The notes: a model not told the origin generated them from the letters alone. Positions 26,476 to 35,658 are shown, counted from the stretch's first letter. The stretch: 54,751 nt of DNA from Pseudomonadota bacterium (GCA_023411815.1 JAEYOJ010000069.1:1-54751); one strand, 5' to 3'. A program made the numbers and translations.

Positions 26476-26823
26476 GTGGGCGGAATGTACGAGCGCATAA
26501 TCATCTTGGCCGTATTCGTGGGCTGGCAGGGCTGGCGCTACGTGGAGACCGTGTTCAAGCCCGCGCCTCCCCTGGTGCCCATCGCCCTGACCGCGGCCAT
26601 GTGCACGTACATCATGCTCTGCGTGCTGGCCCTGCAGCGCATCGGCCTGGCTGTGCGCATCCTGTCGGCCATACTGCTGCTGGCGGGGGTGACGCAGCTC
26701 ATAGTGACCGCGGCGCGCGGCATGGGCGAGGCCAGCGCGCTCATCGGCATGCTGAGCGTGGTCGGCTCGTGGCGGCTGCGGGTGGGATTGCGCAACGAGG
26801 AGCAGGAACAGAAGGACGCATAG
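26476..26823 (+). CDS. Small hypothetical membrane protein
   Basis: I do not recognise a family. The 115-residue protein has about three to four hydrophobic segments (residues about 6-18, 28-50, 55-76 and 82-95) and a charged tail ending RNEEQEQKDA, so it should sit in the inner membrane. The GTG start at 26476 follows AGAGGA at six bases; ATG 26485 is an alternative. It lies 58 bases after the rhodanese gene on the same strand. Function unknown. Confidence 0.7.
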   Translation: MGGMYERIIILAVFVGWQGWRYVETVFKPAPPLVPIALTAAMCTYIMLCVLALQRIGLAVRILSAILLLAGVTQLIVTAARGMGEASALIGMLSVVGSWRLRVGLRNEEQEQKDA

Positions 26824-26960
26824 CGGTTTTCAGACCACTCGCCGCGCCCAGGCTGCCGTCCACCGGAATGGGGGTGGACATTTCCCTCCCGAGGGAGGAC
26901 AAACCAGCCATGCTGACTGATCGTCCCACCGAGCAATCCGCCTGACGCGAGGATGCATCC

Positions 26961-28637
26961 ATGCTGCTTGGCATAGATGTGGGCGGCACGCACACCGATG
27001 CCGTGGTCATCGACGACACGGGCATAGCGGCCGCCTACAAGGTCAAGACCGACCAGAAGAACCTGCTCCATTCCGTCCTGGCCGTGCTGGAGCGCGTGCG
27101 TGAGGAAGTTCCGGCCGCTGAGATCGAGCGGCTGAACCTGTCCACGACCCTGACCACCAATGCCCTGGTGGAAGGCAAGCTGGAGGACGTGGGCGTGCTC
27201 GTGTCCGGCGGCCCGGGCCTGGACCCGGCGGACTTCATGGTCTGCCGCGACTACCACGTGCTGCCCGGGTCCACGGACCATCGCGGCACGGTGGTCCAGG
27301 AACTGGACGCCGGCGATGTGGAGCGCGCGGTGCGCAAGTGCCTGGACGCGGGCGTGCGCGTGTTCGCCGCCGTGACCAAGTTCTCGCCGCGCAACCCGGA
27401 GCAGGAGACCCTGATCCGCGACGTGATCGGCAACCGGGCCGACTTCGTGAGCCTGGGCCACGAGATGACAGGGCGGCTCAACTTTCCCCGGCGCATCGCC
27501 ACGGCCTACTTCAACAGCGCGGTCTGGCGGCGCTTCAACACTTTCTGCAACGCCGTGACCGACAGCCTGGACACCTTCGGCATGTCCCCCAAGGTCAACA
27601 TCCTCAAGGCCGACGGCGGCACCATCCCCCTGTCCATCGCCCGCCGCACGCCCGTGGAGTCCATCCTGTCCGGCCCGGCGGCCAGCGTCATGGGCTTGGC
27701 CGCCATGTGCGACATCGCCCTCGACTCGGTCATCCTGGACATAGGCGGCACCACCACGGACATGGCCGTGTTCGTGAACGGCGCGCCGGTCATGGAGTAC
27801 GACGGCATCCACATCGGCTCCCACGCCACGCTGGTGCGCGCGCTCAAGACGCACTCCCTCGGCGTGGGCGGCGACTCGGCCGTCTGGTTCAACGGCGAGG
27901 TGCGCGTGGGGCCGCAGCGCGACGGCCCGTGCATGGCCGACGGCGGCCCGAGGCCCACGCTCACTGACGCGCTCAATCTCCTGGGCAAGTCGGCCTACGG
28001 CGACCTGGACGCCTCGCGCAGGGGGCTGGAGGAACTGGCCGCGAAACTCGACCTGACGGCAAAGGACCTTGCCGAGCGGGCCGTGACCGCGGCCGTGGGG
28101 CGCATCCGCGAGGCCGTGCGCGAGATGGTCGACGAGCTCAACTCCAGGCCCGTGTACACCCTGCGCGAACTGCTGGGCGAACGGCGCATCGTGCCGCGCA
28201 AGATATACGTGGTCGGCGGCCCGGCCGAGGCCCTGTCCGCCGAGCTGTTCAAGGCCTTCTCGCTGTCCGTGAGCGTGCCGCGCAACTACGCCGTGGCCAA
28301 CGCCGTGGGTGCGGCGCTCACACGCACCACGCGGGGCATCGAGCTGTTCGCCGACACCGAGCGCCAGCAGGTGTTCGTGCCCTCGCTGGGCTTCTCGCGC
28401 ACCGTGGAGGAGCGCTACGGGCTCAAGGACGCCCAGCGCGACGCCACGCGCCTGCTGCTCAACTCCCTGCGCGAGGAGGGCGTGCCGGCCCGCGAGGAGA
28501 ACGTGGAGATCACCCACGCCTCCAGCTTCAACATGGTCGACGGTTCGCGTCTGGTGGGGCGCAACATCCGCGTCAAATGCCAGATCAAGCCGGGCATCCT
28601 GCACCGCTACAAGAATCTCGCGGGGAAGCTATGCTGA
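26961..28637 (+). CDS. Hydantoinase/oxoprolinase family protein (HyuA-like)
   Basis: This 558-residue protein opens with the hydantoinase A N-terminal signature LLGIDVGGTHTDAVVID, an ASKHA-type nucleotide-binding motif. It continues through a hydantoinase/oxoprolinase core with LSTTLTTNALVEGK, SGPAASVMGLA, and VILDIGGTTTDMAVF. These enzymes use ATP to open cyclic amides such as hydantoins or 5-oxoproline, or act as acetone carboxylase-type subunits. It is shorter than fused oxoprolinases, and no HyuB-type subunit is nearby, so the substrate is open. GAGGAT lies six bases before the ATG. The last seven bases overlap the start of the deacetylase-like gene, so the two are translationally coupled and probably act in one pathway. 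Confidence 0.88.
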   Translation: MLLGIDVGGTHTDAVVIDDTGIAAAYKVKTDQKNLLHSVLAVLERVREEVPAAEIERLNLSTTLTTNALVEGKLEDVGVLVSGGPGLDPADFMVCRDYHVLPGSTDHRGTVVQELDAGDVERAVRKCLDAGVRVFAAVTKFSPRNPEQETLIRDVIGNRADFVSLGHEMTGRLNFPRRIATAYFNSAVWRRFNTFCNAVTDSLDTFGMSPKVNILKADGGTIPLSIARRTPVESILSGPAASVMGLAAMCDIALDSVILDIGGTTTDMAVFVNGAPVMEYDGIHIGSHATLVRALKTHSLGVGGDSAVWFNGEVRVGPQRDGPCMADGGPRPTLTDALNLLGKSAYGDLDASRRGLEELAAKLDLTAKDLAERAVTAAVGRIREAVREMVDELNSRPVYTLRELLGERRIVPRKIYVVGGPAEALSAELFKAFSLSVSVPRNYAVANAVGAALTRTTRGIELFADTERQQVFVPSLGFSRTVEERYGLKDAQRDATRLLLNSLREEGVPAREENVEITHASSFNMVDGSRLVGRNIRVKCQIKPGILHRYKNLAGKLC

Positions 28638-29956
28638 AAGCGCGCGACTCCCTGGGCGTCATCTTCTTCCCGGCCTACGACTGGGCCATCAGCCCCACGC
28701 ACCCCGAGCGCGAGGAGCGCCTGCTCTACACGCAGGACCAGCTCGTGGAGGAAGGGCTGTTCGACATCGAGGGCATCACCGAGCACAAGCCCGGCGTGGC
28801 CAGCCGCGAGGACATCGAGAGGGCTCACTTCTGCTTCCCGGACGTGGACGCCGTGGCCACGCGCTCGCACTCGGTCTCGGCCGGCGGGGCCATCGCCGCG
28901 GCCAGGCTCGTGCTGGAGAACCGCTGCCGGAAGGCTTTCGCCCTGGTGCGGCCGCCGGGCCACCACGCCATGAAGGTCGTGCACGGCTCGCGCGGCTTCT
29001 GCGCCGTGAACAACGAGGCCGTGATGGTCGAGTGGATACGCGAGACCTACGGCCGCAAGCGCATCGCCATCGTGGACACGGACTGCCACCACGGCGACGG
29101 CACCCAGGACGTGTACTGGAACGACTCGGACGTGCTGTTCATCTCCCTGCACCAGGACGGCCGCACCCTGTACCCCGGCACGGGCTTCCCGGCCGAAACG
29201 GGCGGGCCCTCGGCGCGCGGCCGGACCATCAACATCCCCCTGCCGCCGCGCACAACGGACGAGGGCTACCTGTGGTGCATCGACCACGTGGTGCTGCCCA
29301 TCCTGGCCGATTTCAAGCCCGACCTCATCGTCAACTCGGCGGGCCAGGACAACCATTTCACGGATCCCATTACCAACATGGCCGTGTCCGCGCGCGGCTA
29401 CGCCGAGCTGAACAAGCGCCTGAACCCGGACATCGCGGTGCTGGAGGGCGGCTACGCCATCCAGGGCGCGCTGCCCTACGTGAACCTGGGCATCTGCCTG
29501 GCCATGGCCGGCCTGGACTACTCGCACGTGCGCGAGCCCGAGTACGACGAGCGCGCCCTGCGCCAGGATCCGCGCATCACCGAATACATCAAGGCCCTGT
29601 GCGACGAGCTGCCCAAGCTGTACTTCAACCCGCCCGAACCGCCGCCGGCCCAGCGCGAAAACCTCGTGGGCGGCTACTGGGTGCGGCACAAGAACATCTA
29701 CTACGATACCGATGGCATCAACGAATCCCAGGTGGAGTCGGTGCGCAAGTGCGACCACTGCCGCGGCGTGCTGCGCATCGAGACGCGCTCCACGCGCAAC
29801 CCCCTGTCCGTGGGCATCGAGGCGCCAGTCGGCGCGTGCGGGGAGTGCGTGGAGGCGGCCTACGGCCTGCTGGAGCAGGACCAGCTCAAGGGCGGCTACC
29901 GCTACATCCAGTTCGTGGATCGCGTGAACAGGAAGTACGAACGCCACGGGTTCTGA
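28631..29956 (+). CDS. Histone deacetylase-family amidohydrolase with C-terminal paired-Cys domain
   Basis: This 441-residue protein has a complete class II HDAC-like active site: RPPGHHA with the His pair, the zinc ligands in DTDCHHGDGTQ, a third acidic ligand in SAGQDNH, and the GGY tyrosine loop. Bacterial members remove acetyl groups from polyamines, small molecules or proteins, for example acetylpolyamine amidohydrolase and AcuC. After the catalytic domain, residues about 365-430 carry KCDHC and, about 30 residues later, CGEC, a likely zinc-ribbon. The start ATG 28631 overlaps the upstream hydantoinase gene, with GGGGA just before it; an in-frame ATG further upstream is unlikely. Coupling to the amidase-like neighbour suggests a shared amide substrate, but that is inference. 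Confidence 0.88.
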   Translation: MLKARDSLGVIFFPAYDWAISPTHPEREERLLYTQDQLVEEGLFDIEGITEHKPGVASREDIERAHFCFPDVDAVATRSHSVSAGGAIAAARLVLENRCRKAFALVRPPGHHAMKVVHGSRGFCAVNNEAVMVEWIRETYGRKRIAIVDTDCHHGDGTQDVYWNDSDVLFISLHQDGRTLYPGTGFPAETGGPSARGRTINIPLPPRTTDEGYLWCIDHVVLPILADFKPDLIVNSAGQDNHFTDPITNMAVSARGYAELNKRLNPDIAVLEGGYAIQGALPYVNLGICLAMAGLDYSHVREPEYDERALRQDPRITEYIKALCDELPKLYFNPPEPPPAQRENLVGGYWVRHKNIYYDTDGINESQVESVRKCDHCRGVLRIETRSTRNPLSVGIEAPVGACGECVEAAYGLLEQDQLKGGYRYIQFVDRVNRKYERHGF

Positions 29957-30143
29957 AAGAAGACCGGCACGTGGCGGCTGGTCGAGCCGCCGGCAGAGCA
30001 ACAAGGCGGAAGAGACGAGAAAGGCTGCGAGACCGGGCGGGTTTCCGCCGGCGATGAAGAAGATCGTGGCGGCTTTCTCATTGCTCCTGGGCCGCGGGAC
30101 GGGCTAGACTGATTCGAGCCCCAGTTCGGGGCAAGGAGAGTCC

Positions 30144-30593
30144 ATGCCCCGTTTCATTCCCATACTGGCCGCGCTCATCATCCTGTCCGTGATAGCTGAC
30201 CCGAAACGGCCCGTGACCGCGCAGGACAACGATCCAGCGGTCATCCACGGACTCGTCTCGCGCTACGTCGACTGTTTCAACGCGCGCAACGCGGAGTGCA
30301 TCCTCGATCTGTACGCCAACCGGGCGCGCATCAAGAAGGAAGACCTTTTCGACGACGAATGGGTCGGTGTGGACAGGTACGCCGCCAAGCTTCAGCAGAA
30401 GCTGGACGAGTACGAGGAGCGCGGCGCGCGCATCACGCGCTACGACATCGAGGATTTGAGGATGCGCGAGCGCCGCGCCGACCTGGTCGTTTCCGTCACG
30501 GCCGAGCAGGGCGTCTTCTCCAAGGATTTCTCGGGTTCCTTCCGCCTGGCCCAGACGAGCCAGGGCTGGCGCATCATCTGCGACGAGTTCTAG
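30144..30593 (+). CDS. Hypothetical exported protein with SnoaL/NTF2-like fold
   Basis: This 149-residue protein starts with a signal peptide-like segment (MPRFIPILAALIILSVIADPKRPVTAQ). The mature part looks like an NTF2/SnoaL-like or DUF4440 domain: an N-terminal helix pair (IHGLVSRYVDCFNARNAECILDLYA) and a beta-rich half ending in DFSGSFRLAQTSQGWRIICDEF. Such folds bind small hydrophobic ligands or act as enzymes; no catalytic residue can be named. AAGGAG lies a few bases before the ATG. Its last 20 bases overlap the end of the convergent Fic gene. Confidence 0.75.
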   Translation: MPRFIPILAALIILSVIADPKRPVTAQDNDPAVIHGLVSRYVDCFNARNAECILDLYANRARIKKEDLFDDEWVGVDRYAAKLQQKLDEYEERGARITRYDIEDLRMRERRADLVVSVTAEQGVFSKDFSGSFRLAQTSQGWRIICDEF

Positions 30594-31767
30594 GAGGAGG
30601 GGCGGGAGCAGGTTCCGTGCCGCGACTCATGATCTCGATATAGCCCGCGTAGCTGAACAGGCGGTTGCGCTTCCGGGCGGTCAGTTCCTTCACGATGCCG
30701 AGCTGCTCCAGATGGCCGAGCGCCTTGTTCACGGTGGCTGGGGTGATGCCGGTTTTCTCCACCAGCGAACCCGAGGTGGCGATGGGATGCTCCATCAACG
30801 CCCGGTGAACCTGCAGGGTGGATGCAGCCGCCCGGCCTAGGCCGCGGATTTTGTCGCGGTCCTGGCTTGACAGGTCGAGGAGTTGTTGCGCCGTTTCCAC
30901 CGCCTGAGTGGCGGTGACGATGACAGCCTCGGCAAAAAAGTCGAGCCAGGCTTCCCAGTCGCCGGTCAGGCGCACGCTGTTGAGGAGTTCGTAGTAATAT
31001 TTGCGGTGCGTCTTGAAGTAGAGGCTGAGGTAGAGCATCGGCTCCCGCAGCACCTTCTGCTCGCACAAGAGCAGCGTGATCAGCAGGCGGCCCAGACGGC
31101 CGTTACCGTCCAGGAACGGGTGGATCGTCTCGAATTGCACATGGGCCAGCGCGGCCTTGAGCAGCACCGGAGTCGGCTCCGGCTGGTCATGCAGGAACAG
31201 CTCCAGCTTGCTCATGCACTCCAACACCTCGTTGGCCGGAGGAGGAACGAAAGCCGCATTGCCTGGCCTGGTACCGCCAATCCAGTTCTGACTGCGTCGG
31301 AACTCGCCTGGGGTCTGATTGCTGCCCCGGCCCTTGGTCAGCAGCACGCCGTGGATTTTCCGGAACACCCGCAACGACAGAGGCAGTCCTTCCGCCAGTA
31401 GAGCCAGGCCGTGGCTGAGGGCGGCGACATAGTTGCTGACCTCCCGCACGTCATCCAGCGGCACGCCGGGTTCCTGATCCAGCTCGAACAGCAGCAGGTC
31501 GGACAGCGACGACAGGGTGCCCTCGATCATGGAGGAGAGCACCGCCTCTTTACGGACGTACATGTAAAGGAACAGCGAAGTGTCCGGAAGCAGGGTCGAA
31601 ACGCTGTCCAGCCGTCCGAGCGCCAGCAGCGCCCGGTCGAATTTACCGCGCAGCTCCGGGGACCAGTCGATGGGCGGACGCGGAGGCAGCGGGGCGGGCA
31701 CGAAGGCCTGGGCCTTTTCACCCACCGTCGATATGGTCACATACCTGCCTTGGAGCTCTCGCTTCAT
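30574..31767 (-). CDS. Fic family protein (predicted AMP-transferase), auto-inhibited class
   Basis: This 397-residue protein has an N-terminal Fic_N domain, the Fic active site HPFLDGNGRLGR (residues 216-227), and a C-terminal winged-helix region (about 300-380: LMEHPIATSGSLVEKTGITPATVNKALGHLEQLGIV). The catalytic His216 and the anion-binding loop are intact. An inhibitory helix motif S-x-x-x-E-G is present at residues 78-83 (SSMIEG), placed before the Fic core, which marks a class II, self-inhibited enzyme. Such proteins attach AMP to protein side chains. The winged helix suggests DNA binding or self-regulation. No antitoxin gene is adjacent. The gene overlaps the convergent neighbour by 20 bases and may be a later arrival. 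An ATG with AGG just upstream was used. Confidence 0.92.
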   Translation of the reverse strand: MKRELQGRYVTISTVGEKAQAFVPAPLPPRPPIDWSPELRGKFDRALLALGRLDSVSTLLPDTSLFLYMYVRKEAVLSSMIEGTLSSLSDLLLFELDQEPGVPLDDVREVSNYVAALSHGLALLAEGLPLSLRVFRKIHGVLLTKGRGSNQTPGEFRRSQNWIGGTRPGNAAFVPPPANEVLECMSKLELFLHDQPEPTPVLLKAALAHVQFETIHPFLDGNGRLGRLLITLLLCEQKVLREPMLYLSLYFKTHRKYYYELLNSVRLTGDWEAWLDFFAEAVIVTATQAVETAQQLLDLSSQDRDKIRGLGRAAASTLQVHRALMEHPIATSGSLVEKTGITPATVNKALGHLEQLGIVKELTARKRNRLFSYAGYIEIMSRGTEPAPAPPPRTRRR

Positions 31768-31966
31768 CCTGCCGGCCTCGAACCTAAAATATGATTCGCC
31801 GTTATTTTATCTTAAAGGATCATCTTAAAACAATTGGCAGGAAAGGAAAACAGGCAGATATCCTGTTGGGCCACTTCGATTCCCCCGGCCGGGCGTTCGA
31901 AACCGTGATATGCGTGGAAAAAGGTCCGTCCGGAATTCGGTCCCGCTCCGTCAAGCGCGGGACCGC

Positions 31967-33205
31967 TCAGGCCGTGCGGGTGACAAAGCTCCCCTGCAGT
32001 TCGGTCTGGCGCTCGGGCTCCAGGTCGAGGACCTCTTCGCCCTGGCGGGTGTAGGGCATTATGACCGGATGGTGGACCGACTCGTTCAGGCGCTGGATGG
32101 CCCGCTTCAGGCGCTGCACGCCTTCCAGGGCCGTGTTGAGGTAGGCGACCTTCTGCTCGATCTTGAGGGATTCGAGCAAATAGTTGAAGGCCGGATCGTG
32201 CCTGAGCGCCTCGGCGTCGGGCAGGCCCAGGGTGAACTCCCGCTTGAACTCGTCCAGCTCCTCGGCCACGATCTCCACGTTGTTCTTGATGATGCCCAGG
32301 ACGTTGTTGCCCACGTGGGCCATGCCTCCGGCGGCCTTGGCCAGGGCGTCCTGACCGGCCTCCAGGCGGCGTTCCACCGTGAGCGAGACGATTTTGGCGC
32401 AGTCGTCCAGGAAGCCCGCCTCGTAGCGTCGGAAGTAGCCCTCCCGGCGGTCATAGAGCATGATCAGGCCGAAGGCCTTGTGAGAGGCGTCGCGCAGGAT
32501 GAAGGACAGGCGCGAGCGGTAGCCTTCCTGGTAGGGCGTGCAGTCGAGCGATTCGCCGCCCGCCTCGGAGCCGCGCAGATTGTTGGACATGATGAAGGCC
32601 TTGTCGCTGTCCTGGCCCAGCACCGCGCGCATGACCGGATGGCGCGGGTGGCTCTCCTCCATGTAGCGCACGAAGACCGGCGTGGCCAAACCCCTGGCCG
32701 TGTCGGCCGCGATGTTCTCCCAGCTCCCGTCGGGTTGGCGCAGGCGGCAGACGTACAGGTCCGCGCCCAGCTCGCGCATGAGAATGCCGGCGCTTTCCTC
32801 CAGGATGTCGCGGCCCGTGAGGAATTCGTGGCCCGCGTTGACCAGCTCGTACATGATCTCGATCATGAGCAGGCTGTGCTCGTGCAGGCGCTTGAGCTGG
32901 GCGCAGCGTTTCTCCAGGCGCTTGGCGCTGGGCAGGCCGGAGCTCGCCTCGCCGGACAGGCTCACGGAGGTCAGCAGGGCCAGCAGCGAGGGCCAGTCCG
33001 ACACGCGCGCGGCTTTTTCCGCGCTGGCCAGCTCGGGGCGTCGGAAGTCGAGGCTGGCCCTGGCAAGGGCGAGAAGTCCCAGAAGGGAGCCCTGAACCTC
33101 CCTGGGCGCGGCTGCGACGAGTGCGGTGATGCGTTGGCGGACGGATTCACGCTGTGCCAGGGCTCCAGGGGGCAGAGCCGTGTGGGTGGACGGCAGGTAC
33201 GGCAT
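31967..33205 (-). CDS. GAF-domain protein with a lone H-box-like helix and no kinase domain
   Basis: This 412-residue protein is predicted to be cytoplasmic. A helical N-terminal region (about 1-125) is followed by a GAF-like sensor domain (about 130-285: AGILMRELGADLYVCRLRQPDGSW, then SFILRDASHKAFGLIMLYD). A helical segment then resembles a histidine kinase dimerisation helix, AGGMAHVGNNVLGIIKNNVEIV. The usual H-E-x-x-N-P pattern is degenerate, and the protein ends within about 100 residues with no ATPase domain. It may be a dimeric ligand sensor, a phosphotransfer partner for another kinase, or a decayed kinase. The ribosome binding site at ATG 33205 is poor, so a later start is possible. 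Confidence 0.75.
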   Translation of the reverse strand: MPYLPSTHTALPPGALAQRESVRQRITALVAAAPREVQGSLLGLLALARASLDFRRPELASAEKAARVSDWPSLLALLTSVSLSGEASSGLPSAKRLEKRCAQLKRLHEHSLLMIEIMYELVNAGHEFLTGRDILEESAGILMRELGADLYVCRLRQPDGSWENIAADTARGLATPVFVRYMEESHPRHPVMRAVLGQDSDKAFIMSNNLRGSEAGGESLDCTPYQEGYRSRLSFILRDASHKAFGLIMLYDRREGYFRRYEAGFLDDCAKIVSLTVERRLEAGQDALAKAAGGMAHVGNNVLGIIKNNVEIVAEELDEFKREFTLGLPDAEALRHDPAFNYLLESLKIEQKVAYLNTALEGVQRLKRAIQRLNESVHHPVIMPYTRQGEEVLDLEPERQTELQGSFVTRTA

Positions 33206-33506
33206 AGAGTATGATGAATAATAAAGTGTTTATATGCCCAAAGGGCGCGGAAGAATGCATGTTTCTTCCGGGCATGGCAAGAAGATAATTCGTTAAGGCG
33301 GCTTTGGCCAGGGCTGAAAATCCCGGGCCGACCTGGTTGACTTCCCTTTCTATATTCCTTAACAATCACCGTCTTGCTTTTTAGGGCCTGACTCGATTTC
33401 GGCCAACCCGTTCACGAATCGGCACCAAAAAAGCATGTAAGGGTTGGATTGGGGCAGGGGAAAGGGCCCTTTCAAGTATCCCGTCCCCTGGCCGCCGGAG
33501 GCAAAT
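33206..33506. other. 301-base divergent promoter region before ffh
   Basis: No gene is seen. The first 40 bases are AT-rich and could hold the promoter of the minus-strand GAF gene. A perfect palindrome GAAAGGGCCCTTTC (33460-33473) sits about 34 bases before the ffh start, in the mRNA leader. Confidence 0.45.
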
Positions 33507-35033
33507 TTGTTCGAAAGCCTGAGCGACCGTCTAGAGTCCGTATTCAAGCGCTTCAAGGGTCAGGGCCGCCTGACCGAGGAGAACATCCAGGAAGGCTTGC
33601 GCGAAGTGCGTCTGGCCCTCCTGGAGGCGGACGTCAATTTCAAGGTCGTCAAGCAGTTCGTGGACCGTGTGCGCGAGAAGGCGCTCGGCCAGGACGTGCG
33701 GGGCAGCCTGACTCCCGGACAGCAGGTGGTCAAGGTCGTCCATGACGAGCTCGTGGAGCTTCTGGGCGGCGAGACCGCGACCTTCGACGTCAAGGGGGCC
33801 AAGCCCCTGACGGTCATGATGGTCGGCCTGCAGGGCTCGGGCAAAACCACCTCGGCCGGCAAGCTGGCGCTGTACCTGCGGCGCGAGCACAAGATGAAGC
33901 CGTACCTGGTCCCGGCCGACGTGTACCGCCCCGCGGCCATCGACCAGTTGACCAAGCTCGGCGCGCAGATCGACGTGCCGGTATATCCGTCCAGCGCGGA
34001 CATGAACCCGGTGGACATCTGCCGGGACGCCCTCAAGGTGGCCAAGGACAAGGGCTACGACCTCGTGCTCTTCGACACCGCGGGCCGCCTGCACATCGAC
34101 GAAAAGCTCATGGACGAGCTGGCCAACATCAAGGCCGCCGTGAGCCCGCGCGAGATCCTGTTCGTGGCCGACGCCATGACCGGCCAGGACGCCGTGAACG
34201 TGGCCCAGAGCTTCGACGCCAAGCTCGAAATCTCGGGCGTGGTGCTGACCAAGATGGATGGCGACGCCCGCGGCGGCGCGGCCCTGTCCATCAAGAGCGT
34301 CACGGGCAAGTCGGTCAAGTTCGTGGGCATGGGCGAGAAGCTCTCCGAAATGGAGGTCTTCCACCCGGACCGCATCGCCTCGCGCATCCTGGGCATGGGC
34401 GACGTGCTCACGCTCATCGAGAAGGCCCAGGGCGAGTTCAGCGAAACCGAGGCTCAGGAGCTGGGCAAGAAGTTCCAGAAGGCGTCCTTCGACTTCGAGG
34501 ACTTCCGCACCCAGATGCGCCGGCTCAAGAAGCTCGGCTCCCTGGAGGGCCTGCTCAAGCTCATTCCCGGCATGGGCAAGCTCACCAAGCAGCTCGGCGA
34601 GATGAGCGTGCACGAGAAGGAGATGAAGCGGGTGGAGGCGATCATCAGCTCCATGACCATGGAGGAACGCCGCAAACCCGAACTGCTTAACGTCAGCCGC
34701 CGCAGGCGCATCGCGGCCGGCTCCGGCACCAGTCTGGAGCAGGTCAACCAGCTGGTGAAGAATTTCGACCAGATGCGCAAGATGATGCAGCAGGTCATGG
34801 GCGGCAAGGCGCCCAAGGGCGGCATGCCCCAGATGCCGAAGATGCCTGGCGGGCGAGGCCTGCCTCCCGGCATGCGCATGCCCCAGATGCCTGCCGGCAT
34901 GGAAGGATTTCCCGGCATGCCGGGTATGCCCGGAATGCCGGGCATGGAAGGCGAAGGCGGCAAGGCCCTGCCCAAGTCCGCATTCACCAAAAAGAAGAAG
35001 AACGACCGGAAGAAACGCAAGAAGAAGCGCTAG
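33507..35033 (+). CDS. ffh: Signal recognition particle protein Ffh
   Basis: This 508-residue GTPase targets nascent membrane proteins to the translocon with 4.5S RNA and FtsY. An N domain (FESLSDRLESVFKRFKGQ) leads to the G domain with P-loop GLQGSGKTTSAGKLA, DTAGRLHID and TKMDGDARGGAA. The methionine-rich M domain follows (about 325-435). The tail is unusual: about 60 residues of repeated Met-Pro-Gly (MPGMPGMPGM-like), then a very basic end (KKKKNDRKKRKKKR). The start is TTG 33507, with GGAGG five bases upstream; it begins exactly at the family N-terminus, while an in-frame ATG at 33444 would add 21 unconserved residues. It heads the ribosomal protein block. Confidence 0.97.
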   Translation: MFESLSDRLESVFKRFKGQGRLTEENIQEGLREVRLALLEADVNFKVVKQFVDRVREKALGQDVRGSLTPGQQVVKVVHDELVELLGGETATFDVKGAKPLTVMMVGLQGSGKTTSAGKLALYLRREHKMKPYLVPADVYRPAAIDQLTKLGAQIDVPVYPSSADMNPVDICRDALKVAKDKGYDLVLFDTAGRLHIDEKLMDELANIKAAVSPREILFVADAMTGQDAVNVAQSFDAKLEISGVVLTKMDGDARGGAALSIKSVTGKSVKFVGMGEKLSEMEVFHPDRIASRILGMGDVLTLIEKAQGEFSETEAQELGKKFQKASFDFEDFRTQMRRLKKLGSLEGLLKLIPGMGKLTKQLGEMSVHEKEMKRVEAIISSMTMEERRKPELLNVSRRRRIAAGSGTSLEQVNQLVKNFDQMRKMMQQVMGGKAPKGGMPQMPKMPGGRGLPPGMRMPQMPAGMEGFPGMPGMPGMPGMEGEGGKALPKSAFTKKKKNDRKKRKKKR

Positions 35034-35096
35034 TGACTTTCTCTTGCCATTTTTCAAGCCACCAGAATAGACTCCAATAGTACGGGGGTAACACGT

Positions 35097-35336
35097 ATGG
35101 CTCTCAAGCTCAGACTGACCCGCATGGGTTCCAAGAAGCGTCCCTTCTACCGCATCGTGGCCTTGGACAGCGCCGCGCGCCGCGACGGCCGCGCTCTGGA
35201 CTTCGTGGGACACTACAATCCCATGGTTGACCCGGCGGAAATCACGATTAATAAAGAAAAGGTGCAGAAGTGGATGGACCGGGGCGCGCAGCCTTCGGAC
35301 ACCGTGCGCGCCCTGCTCCGCAAGGCAGGAGTGTAG
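35097..35336 (+). CDS. rpsP: 30S ribosomal protein S16
   Basis: This 79-residue protein matches S16 along its length: the N-terminal ALKLRLTRMGSKKRPFYRIVALDSAARRDGR and the later LDFVGHYNP are standard. S16 binds 16S rRNA early in 30S assembly. GGGGGT lies about eight bases upstream. It follows ffh by 63 bases and precedes the KH-domain gene, the order seen in many proteobacteria. Confidence 0.98.
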   Translation: MALKLRLTRMGSKKRPFYRIVALDSAARRDGRALDFVGHYNPMVDPAEITINKEKVQKWMDRGAQPSDTVRALLRKAGV

Positions 35337-35424
35337 GCCCGGCGTCCCACCCCCGAGCAGCTCAGGCATCGCCCCGGATCTTCGCCGCTCGCGTGACAGC
35401 TGAACCGACCTGTTGGAGGGTAGA

Positions 35425-35658
35425 ATGCTGAAAGATCTCGTCGAGTATATCGCCAAGTCGCTGGTCGATAATCCGGAAGAAGTGAGCGTTCACGAAATCG
35501 AGGGTGAGCAGACCTCCGTCATCGAACTCAAGGTGGCCAAGGAAGATCTGGGCAAGGTCATCGGCAAGCAGGGCCGGACCGCCCGTGCCATGCGCACGAT
35601 CCTGGGCGCGGCGTCCACCAAGGCCAGGAAACGCTCGGTTCTCGAGATCCTTGAATAG
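35425..35658 (+). CDS. khpA: KH-domain RNA-binding protein KhpA
   Basis: This 77-residue protein is a single KH domain. It has the N-terminal MLKDLVEYIAKSLVDNPEEV and the RNA-binding loop VIGKQGRTARAMRTIL with the GxxG motif (GKQG). KhpA proteins bind RNA, often with KhpB, and influence translation and cell division in some bacteria. ATG 35425 is preceded by GGAGGG; an in-frame ATG four codons upstream overlaps this site and is rejected. It sits between rpsP and rimM, the conserved place. Confidence 0.95.
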   Translation: MLKDLVEYIAKSLVDNPEEVSVHEIEGEQTSVIELKVAKEDLGKVIGKQGRTARAMRTILGAASTKARKRSVLEILE

